Shown here in pieces: positions 56,078 through 64,000 of a DNA stretch of 64,000 nucleotides. The DNA lies in the NCBI GenBank assembly GCA_946122785.1, contig CAMGYJ010000007.1:35551587-35615586 (forward strand), read 5' to 3'. The notes below the pieces were generated by a model. The model had not been told where the DNA came from, ran no database searches, and was given only the letters and a program-made list of their open reading frames with translations. A program made the position numbers and the translations under genes. Each line of letters starts with the position of its first letter. Position 1 is the stretch's first letter. Origin of the DNA: Linum tenue (Eukaryota > Streptophyta > Magnoliopsida > Malpighiales > Linaceae).

Positions 56078-58070
56078 ATGGGTTTGCCATTCTAAAACAA
56101 GCTATTTTCTCTAGCATAAAATATATTATGCTATTATTTTATATCTTAGTGGCTAAAATATAATGTATTTTAAAGTTTTTCAATGGTTCAACCTCGACAA
56201 ACCCAATTAGTCCAATTTTTATCATTTCAAATATATATTATATAATTATTTGATATCATAATGACTAAATTATGGTGTATATTATAGGGAATCGTTTGGT
56301 ATATGTTAGTAAAAAACTAAACAGAAAGATCTATTTGGTTATTTTTAACATTAAAACGATCCTAAACATTTTCAGTTTCCTTTCGAAATTCTATAGTTTT
56401 ATTCCCGAATCAGTGATGTGCAAATGGCGAATTGCAGTCATCTCTTTTCTTTCATTATTTTTTTATTTTCAAATAGAAAGTTTAAAAGTAAAGAATAATT
56501 AGAGTTTGGCATGGGTCGGTCAAACATGCTGAATTTCAAGTTTTGGCCCGTTTTGATAAAGTCTAATTCATAATCACATGGTTCCCTGATACCCGATAAA
56601 AATCTCAATCCAAACTAGTTTGGCAGGTGAGTCCGTGTTTACCACCATTTTCTAGGGATACAGGAACGGTGGTTCCTATCCCAAATTGTGTTGTTCATTC
56701 TTGATTTCTTTAGATTTTATCATGGCTTGGCAAAAAATCAGAAAGCACAATGAGACAAGATGAAAGTTTTATAAAGCAAATTAATCGGCCAACGGGCTGA
56801 GTAAAAGCTAGCAACGATTGTGAAATGCTCATTTCCCGAAAACCGGCGGGATAAGCGATTTTTTTATTCGATTTTCTGGAATTCAGTTTCTATAAAACTT
56901 ACTCCACCTCATCATATTACCAGAAACAATATTGTTTCACAAGGTAACAGGTACTTGATTTTGGTTCATAAGGCTGATTTTTTATTCGTTGCATCATTCA
57001 TGTCTCTTTCCTACTAAAATTCACTATTTTTATCACGTGTTTCCCAAAAAAAACTATACAACAATAAGCTATACACCCCATTACATTATCAAATTTCATA
57101 CCTCACCTTCCTCCGGCCAAATGGCTGGGACTAGCTAGTTAAATCATATAGTTGAATATTAGAGTTGCTTCTCATAATACATACATAATCAACCTTTAGG
57201 ATTAAAGAAAATGTATTAGAGTTTATTATGTGCTTTAAGTTTTTCCCAATGGCCAATAGAGAGCATTTTTTACCACACTGGTGGTAATGAATATGAAGTT
57301 GTTTGATTTGAAATATATAGGACATGATGCTAAGTTTTCACTAATATTTAGTTGGACAATGTATGTGTACGGAATTCCCAAATTATTCTCAGATCGGTGA
57401 ACAATGTAGTAATTTTCATGCAACAAATTTTTTTTCATCAGATAATTCAATAAATAAAAACGTATGAAAATAAAATTACTTGAAATATATATTACTCATT
57501 AAGTTGATGAATGAGCGAGAATATGAGTAGCATACATTTATTTTAAAAAGATAGAAGTTGCGAAGTGTCTTTTTGGTTGCATGAGATCGCATATTCTCAT
57601 TATCGCTAACTGACTTATGTTTTTTTTTTGCAATAGATACTTCAAAATGTGCCTTAAAACTTTTGTTTTTCGCCAGTGTAAAAGAATTGTTTGAACCAAA
57701 GGATTGTATCGAAAAAGTTGTATCTTTTGAACCAATGGTATCGAAAAAGTTGGTAGTAGAGTATTTTATACTGAAGTCATCATTTAACTGTGGTTCAACT
57801 GTTTCATATTGCTAATATCACCTATCAATTTAGCCTATGATGTGAATTTTTGTGGTCTAACCGTCGGTACGTACGATCTTTCAATACAAAATTTAAATAA
57901 AAAACCACTAAAATATTGACATTAACAAATACCCCTTAAATCTCAGAAATGATAATAATCGTATTAAGGAAAATCTTCCAAATGATAATATTGATTTAGT
58001 ATTTTAAATTCAAATGGAAAAAATATGTCTAATATAATTCCATCTTCTAAAATAAATCAAAACTCAACGG
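56078..58070. other. AT-rich spacer with nothing recognisable
   Basis: There are no coding motifs, clear termini or tandem repeats. Short frames only. Confidence 0.45.
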
Positions 58071-58470
58071 AATTAGGCCAATTTATTATCGAATGGCATT
58101 TTCGTAATTTTTATGTCGACGAAAGACCATTTTCTTTGGATTTTGAAGGCTACAAATCATGGATTCTGCCTGAGGCTATTTTTCAACGATGATTAAGTCC
58201 ATTACGAACCAATTTGGGCGGATTTATTCCGGGTCAATTTTTGGCAGATTCCAAAGGGGGTACCATTACAGATTTTAGGCGATTTTTACGAAATGCCATT
58301 TTCTTTCGATTGTGGAGGCTGCAGAGCACGGAATCAGGCCGAGCCTATTCTCCACCAATAATGAAGTCTATTGATCTTATTCTCCACGGATGATAAGTCT
58401 ATTAATTACCGATTTGGACCAATTTATTTTCGGATGGCATTTTTGTAATTTTTTGGACCAATTTATTTAC
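58071..58470 (-). repeat. Orphan copy of the 340-bp satellite in inverted orientation
   Basis: Read on the minus strand, this segment matches a full unit of the satellite array at 61,963-64,000, including GAATAGGCTCGGCCTGATTC, TCTGCCAAAAATTGACCCGG and AAATTGGTCC-type words, plus part of the next unit. It lies about 3.5 kb from the main array and in the opposite direction. Confidence 0.88.
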
Positions 58471-58545
58471 AGATTTTAGGCAATTTTTTGGACCAAATTA
58501 AGTACCACTTTCTTATCCGAGCTGGCTACGTATTAGTCCCTTAAG

Positions 58546-59287
58546 TGTGGTGTATTAGGATTGTAGCCCATGCATGCAGAGACTTAGCTAGCTAGTTGCC
58601 GTGTTATGAGCCTAGGGTTTTCCCTTTGTATAAATTGCACTCTAACCGAGTGTGAGAGAAACTCAAGCTGAATAAGAGATTTCTTATCGCAATCAACAGT
58701 AGTATTGGAACCGCGTAAATTAGGGATGATAATTTGAACCCACGTCTTACCGAGCATTACCTGACCTGACTCGTGTTGGGATGTGTATTACTCGACTCGT
58801 AGTAGCGTGGAGCGGAGTATGGGTATTTACTTCCGACTCCATGCCCTGTCTCGCCCTGTCGATTTCTTGGCCCATTCTATCTATATTTATGTATTTATAT
58901 TTCTCATATTTTGACTTTTTTCAACTAGCTAGTTAGAAGGTAGAGATTTGATCTTTTAACTAGTTAGACTTAGCTACCCATTCTATTATCACTAATTTTC
59001 ATTCATAAACTATTTTCGCTAATTCATAAAATTAAAAAAACTATTTTCGCTTCGGTTTATCGTAAAAAAATAAAATTTTGCTTAAATTTTTTAAATAACA
59101 TGTGAGAGTGTGTTGACCTGCCCCTCTCCATACCCGAGCAGGTATTACTCGCCCCAACCCGCATTGGTATTACCTATCTCGACTTGCACTTGGTGTGGGG
59201 CGGGTATGGGTATTGAGATTCTCGTCCCATCCCATTCATTTGTCGTCACTAACGTAAATTTGTTAGTCTTTATTGTTTTGAGCGACA
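58546..59287 (+). repeat. LTR-like fragment, possibly Ty1/Copia, carrying a hAT MITE
   Basis: The sequence TGTGGTGTATTAGG, followed by TTTGTATAAATTGCACTC and AGTATTGGAACCGCGTAAATTTG (the last rejoined across the MITE), has the look of a plant Copia LTR. No paired LTR or target duplication was found, and the right border is guessed. Evidence is pattern memory only. Confidence 0.35.
58721..59251. mobile_element. hAT-type MITE (531 bp)
   Basis: The left end TAGGGATGATAATTTGAA and the inverse of the right end (TAGTGACGACAAATGAAT) pair imperfectly. The flanking 8-mers GCGTAAAT (58713-58720) and ACGTAAAT (59252-59259) agree at 7 of 8. Internal words TATTACTCG and CCCATACCC recur in both orientations. 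Confidence 0.82.
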
Positions 59288-59299
59288 GCTAGGGGTGGG

Positions 59300-60296
59300 T
59301 GACTCACTCCTACTGTCACTCTAGAAAATGGCCAAGTGTAACCACTTCCTAAAGCGTAGTATAGCGGGTTTGGGTTTTATTGTCAACCCGGGTCCTAGAT
59401 GTGATGACTACTCGGTGAATTCTCGTTATCTAGCAGTAAACTTTTAGTGCAAATTCAAGCAAACAAAAACACAAAGCAAGTAAACGGTTGTTCAAGTCAA
59501 GAGAGGTCACCCGGATATGGTTCCCCCTAGACTGCAGTTAAGTCGGATTGCAATTTTCCAAGTTCAGTTTTCATGAAAGTTATACTGCGGAAGGTTCTTA
59601 AATAGTCTGAAGTCTCGACTAAAGGTCTCCAGACCCTCTCAATCTGAGTCTCTAGCGGGCGACTAACCTCCACCGGAGTAAACAGATTGAGGCCCTAACG
59701 AACCAAACCTCCACTACCGAATCGAATTCGGTACAGAATAGCGAATTGGCTCCTCGACTAAAGTCACCAATTCGCCACCTTCGATTAAGGATACTCTATC
59801 AACCTAGGCAGATATTCTCATTCTAGGTTAAAGCAGAAACAACAGGAATTTGATCAGGATTCAAGTCATTCAATCATTCAAACCTCAATCGAATATAATC
59901 AATTCACAAACTCTGTACTTGGGTTCATACAATGAGACCTAGCATACAAATCTAGGGTTCCCCATACCCAGATGAATGGGGGAACTACTCCATAGAGAAA
60001 GAAGCAAAAGCAGATTCAGACGCGGAAATCATACTGTGAAGATGGATTTCTGCTCTTGGACGTTTAATCGGCACTTCTCCAAGCTCAAGCCGGGCTCCAA
60101 TGGTGATGAAGATCAATCTATGGCACTTGGGAACTCTGGTTCGTCGCTTTCTCTCTCTAGGGATCGCTTTCTCTCTCTAGGGATCGCTTTCTCTCTCAAA
60201 AACTCGGAACCCTTCAATGTTGGCCTTCTTCTTCCTTTTATCAGCTGCCAGATCGCGATACCCGGTCGAAATACCCGGTCGGGTATTTTGGATTAG
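59300..60296 (-). repeat. Second, diverged and truncated copy of the solo-LTR family
   Basis: It starts TGACTCACTCC and shares with the LTR at 18,700 the words ATGGCCAAGTGTAACC, TCAACCCGGG and CTGCGGAAG, the phrase CTAGGGTTC near 59,951 and the ending CCATAGAGA...GAAG near 59,990, in the same order. The part equivalent to the palindrome cluster is missing. Near 60,160-60,200 a unit of about 20 bp ending CTAGGGATCGCTTT is repeated. The right border is approximate and I found no target duplication. Confidence 0.78.
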
Positions 60297-61962
60297 TAAG
60301 ACTATACCAGAATCTAATGTATATTGGAAAAGAAGTTCTCCAACCAGCAATTAAAAAAGTTGACTAAAATTTATAATAGGTTCATAGTAAATTAGTAAGA
60401 CTATACCAATTTAAACACTTCTCACTTTTTTTAAGTGAATCCATGTAGTATTTGCATAAAAAAAATTACTACTCTATCAACCAATTGTGAGAAAACTTAC
60501 GCATTTTATGGTTTTGATAAAGTTCAATATTTAATGGATTATAAAAATAATAAGTATTCTCATATCCAAAATCTAATGTATATTACACAATACAATAACC
60601 AATAATAGTAGTTAAAACGATATTTTTTCATGTGAAAATAGGATGCGGGTCATTCGGTTGACCCGCAATCCACCCACCACCCACACACATAAGTGCGGGT
60701 GGGAGATTTATCAATCCATAATCACCTGTATCAATCACCCACTGCTTGCGAGTCGGATTATTTGTGGGTGGCGATATCAATCCGCGGATTAACAACCCAC
60801 GTGCCCACGCATAGCGACAGCTCACAGGTATTATAACATATATATGGGTTATACCTGTAATGCTATCATGATATGGTCCCTTTAGAGGTCATTTGGATGG
60901 GGAATTTTAATAACGAGCAATTTGAATCCAAATCTCACGATTTAAAATACCCGAGAATGTATAAATGGGATTTGTGACAAATATAGTGGTTGTTGAGTGG
61001 AAGAAGAAATGTCACGAGGAGATGAAATCGTTTGTTAATTGTGGTTGGCGTGTAGTGGTATGTTATATCTTTATATGGATTAAGGGTCGGACTTAGTATT
61101 TGGCTTTTCGTTGCATGCTTGTCGAGCCCGTTGTTGTTTATGCGGGTCAGTTTCAGGAGCCCGTTGTAGTTTCATGCAATGACATTAATTTCCACTATCA
61201 ATTTATTTATCTTTTTTCACGGAATATCATCAAACTCGCAAATGTCAAAGGAAAAACATACGTTTTCTCCAAGATCTCATTCTCCAAACTACTCTTTCGT
61301 TCCAACTCTTGTAAACATTCAAATCGTTAATTTATTGATAATATTTTTCACCATCCATCCCAAGCTAGGGCTTACTAAAAAGAAATGGCAATTATAAGCA
61401 GACAAAACAGTTGAAGATACAAATCTTTTCGCCACTGGGGGTGTATGGATAAGGAAATCAGCATGTACTGTAATATCGTACGAAAGGTCGTAGCAGATAA
61501 ATAGGTGATAATGTATTGGGTGCTTATCGTGATTTAATTTTGATTGAACCCGTTTTATATTGATAAAATTCTACAACATTTTTTGTTCCGATAAACAGGT
61601 TTAAACTCCTAATACTGTATGGTTTATCAAACACAATTTAAAATATGTATAACACGAACTAAGATAGTACATTTAGCAAACACTACTCAAAATATGTAAG
61701 AACACGAACTAAGAAAGTGTAGTCTACAACCTAAAGAAACACAACATATGTACTACTTTTGATTAACCTTTTCAGTATTAATGATTCAAAAAACTGAAAC
61801 CCTAAAACACTAATTTTTTCAAAAGTTTATCCGAGTAATGAATCTCAGCCATCAGATTTAAGTGGGTCCAAAAAATCCAAATCTAAGGGTGGAGAATTAA
61901 ATTCATTTTTATTTTCCTTTGTTTTCTTAAACGACTCATATTTTCTTTGTTTTAACTCAGAA
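60297..61962. other. AT-rich spacer with nothing recognisable as a gene
   Basis: A GC-richer patch at 60,640-60,840 with GCGGGT words in both orientations may be an old MITE, but I could not define its ends. The word ATTAGTAAGACTATACCA occurs at both 60,291 and 60,391. The stretch 61,490-61,580 resembles the insertion in the first satellite unit at about 62,170-62,260. Confidence 0.45.
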
Positions 61963-64000
61963 GAATAGCCTCAGGCTAAATTCGTGATCTGTAGCCTTCA
62001 AAATCCAAAGAAAATGGCCTTTCTTCGCCCAAAAAATTACGAAAATGCCATCCCAAAATAAATTGGCCCCAATCGGTGCTTCGACTCCAAATTACCCTTC
62101 AGTTCCTATTCTATGGATGTTATCTCTGGACAATGACTTGAAATCAAACACCGCAAGATACTATGAACCAAATATATCAGTGATAATGTATTGTGTGTTT
62201 AAATCGTAATTTAACTTTGAACGAAACCATTCTATATCGACTTGTAAAAATAAAAATCATTTTTCCATTCGAAAATAAATTGGCCTAAATCGGTGCTTAA
62301 TGGACTAATCATCCATGGAAAATAGGATCAATAGACTTCATTGTTAGTGGAGAATAGCCTCAGCCTGATTCCGTGATCTGCAGACTCCAGAATTGAAAGA
62401 AAACGACATTTCAGAAAAATCGCCTGAAATATGTGATAGTACCCCGTTGGAATCTGCCAAAAATTGAACCGGAATAAATCCGCCCAAATCGGTTCTTAAT
62501 GGACTTAATTATCGTTGAAAAAATAGCCTCAGGCCGAATCCGTGATTTGTAGCCTTCAAAATCCAATGAAAATGGTCTTTTGTGGTCTAAATAATTACGA
62601 AAATGTCATCCGAAAATAAATTGGCCCAAATCGGTGCTTAATGGACTTGTCATCCGTGGAGAATAGGATCAATAGACTTCATTATCGGTGGAGAATAGCC
62701 TCGGCCTGATTCCGTGATCTGCAGCCTCCAGAATAGAAAGAAAATGGCATTTCGGAAAAATCGAATGAAATCTGTGATGATACCCCTTTGTAATCTGCCA
62801 AAAATTGACCCGGAATAAATCCGTACAATTCGGTACTTAATGGACCTAATCATCGTTGAAGAATAGCCTCTGGCCAAATCCGTGATTTGTGGCCTTCAAA
62901 ATCCAAAGAAAATGGTCATTTGTCGTCCAAAAAATTACGAAAATGCCATCCAAAAATAAATTGGCCCAAATCGATGCTTAATGGACTTATCATCCATGGA
63001 GAATAAGATCAATAGACTTCATTATTGGTGGAGAATAGGCTCGGCCTGATTCTGTGTTATGCAGTCTCCAGAATTGAAAGAAAATGGTATTTTAGAAAAA
63101 TCCCCCGAAATCTGTGATGGTTTCCCTTTGGAATCTGCCAAAAATTGACCCAGAATAAATCTTCCCAAATCGGTGCTTGATGGACTTAATCATCGTTGAA
63201 GAATAGTCTCAGGCCAAATCCGTGATCTGTAGCCTTCAAAACCAAAGAAAATGGTCTTTCGTGGTCCAAAAAATTACGAAAATGCTATCCGAAAATAAAT
63301 TGGCCCAAATCGGTGCTTAATGGACTTATCATCAGTGGAGAATAAGATCAAAAGACTTCATTATTGGTGGAGAATAGGCTCGGCCTGATTCCGTGCTCTG
63401 CAGCCTCCAGAATCGAAAGACAATGGCATTTCGGAAAAATCGAATGAAATCTGTGATGATACCTCTTTGGAATCTGCCAAAAATTGACCCAGAATAAATC
63501 CACCACAATTGGTGCTTAATGGACTTAATCATCGTTGAAGAATAGCCTCATGCCAAATCTGTGATTTGTAGCCTTCAAAATCCAGAGAAAATGGTCTTTC
63601 GTCGTCCCAAACATTACGAAAATGCCATCCGAAAATAAATTGGCCCAAATTGGTGCTTAATGGACTTATCATCCGTGGAGAATAAGATCAAAAGACTTCA
63701 TTATAGGTGGAGAATAGGCTCGGCCTAATTCCGTTCTCTGCAGCCTCCAGAATCGAAAGAAACTGGCATTTCGGAAAAATCAAATGAAATCTGTGATGAT
63801 TCCCCTTTGGAATCTGCCAAAAATTGACCCGGAATAAATCCGCCCAAATCGGTGCTTAATGGACTTAATCATCGTTTAAGAATAGCCTCAGGCCAAATCC
63901 GTGATTTGTAGCCTTCAAATTCCAAAGAAAATGGTCTTTTGTCGTCCAAAAAATTACGAAAATGCCATCCGAAAATAAATTGGCCCAAATCTGTGCTTAA
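61963..64000 (+). repeat. Tandem satellite array, 340-bp dimeric unit, continuing past the window
   Basis: The anchor word GAATAGCCTC or its variants starts at 62521, 62861, 63201, 63540 and 63880, giving spacings of 340, 340, 339 and 340 bp. A related anchor (GAATAGGCTCGGCC type) lies 172 bp after each, at 62352, 62693, 63033, 63372 and 63712, so each unit consists of two diverged subunits of about 172 and 168 bp. The first unit (from 61963) is broken by unrelated sequence at roughly 62,098-62,262. Open frames within it on the minus strand are repeat translations, not genes. The array reaches the last base of the window. Confidence 0.95.

Noticed and set aside
62650..63532. Two similar minus-strand ORFs in the satellite (75 and 66 codons) that look like a repeated small protein.
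   Set aside because: They are the same register of consecutive 340-bp satellite units; their similarity follows from the repeat and they have no start or promoter context or family match.
61963..64000. CRISPR-like array.
   Set aside because: The repeat unit is 340 bp with no unique spacers; it is a eukaryotic satellite.

Overview
This is a window of nuclear DNA from a flowering plant, most likely a eudicot. It is AT-rich and intron-rich. It carries plant-type families (a chloroplast SOQ1 gene, a DYW-class PPR gene, a RING-H2 ligase with an N-terminal zinc ribbon) set in a dense mosaic of transposable elements. I cannot name the species. Only three ordinary host genes are well supported; most of the rest is transposon sequence in various states of decay, often nested.

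Layout. 1-1447: 3' end of a decayed LINE. 1448-6483: no recognisable gene. 6484-15676 (minus): SOQ1-type gene, for which I could place 28 exons in one consistent reading frame (about 1,092 codons plus stop); a Mutator-like MITE and a hAT MITE sit in two of its introns. About 15,950-22,400: a second LINE (ORF1 with zinc knuckle, ORF2 with endonuclease, reverse transcriptase and zf-RVT), cut by a 1,345-bp solo LTR with a 5-bp target duplication and by a hAT MITE with an 8-bp duplication. 23,940-24,430: relic of a LINE RNase H domain. 24,922-26,450: a 5'-truncated LINE with a perfect target duplication and a still-open 453-codon reading frame. 28,430-30,475 (minus): DYW-type PPR protein. 30,834-36,278: a Mutator-like element with matching terminal repeats, carrying a plant-mobile-domain gene and a MURA transposase gene that lacks its catalytic core, with a hAT element nested inside. 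36,367-38,534: a hAT-like element with another hAT-like element inside it. 39,448-46,629 (minus): a Ty3/Gypsy element resembling the Tat lineage, with an antisense gene, a large internal deletion and a hAT MITE in its reverse transcriptase. 46,649-48,113: a long-TIR Mutator-like element. 48,841-50,007: RING-H2 E3 ligase. 52,000-61,960: no host gene found; small hAT MITEs, simple repeats, a recent 371-bp tandem duplication, SINE-like relics, a second copy of the solo-LTR family, and one inverted orphan satellite monomer. 61,963-64,000: a tandem satellite with a 340-bp unit made of two related subunits of about 170 bp, running off the right edge.

The host genes do not form a pathway. SOQ1 acts in thylakoid photoprotection, the PPR protein probably in organellar RNA editing, and the RING protein in ubiquitination. 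I saw no CRISPR array, prokaryotic operon, rRNA gene or canonical tRNA gene. The most interesting material is the mobile DNA: the transposon carrying a plant mobile domain gene, the retrotransposon with an antisense gene behind its own TATA box, the dimeric satellite, and the chain of nested insertions whose order can be read from their target duplications.
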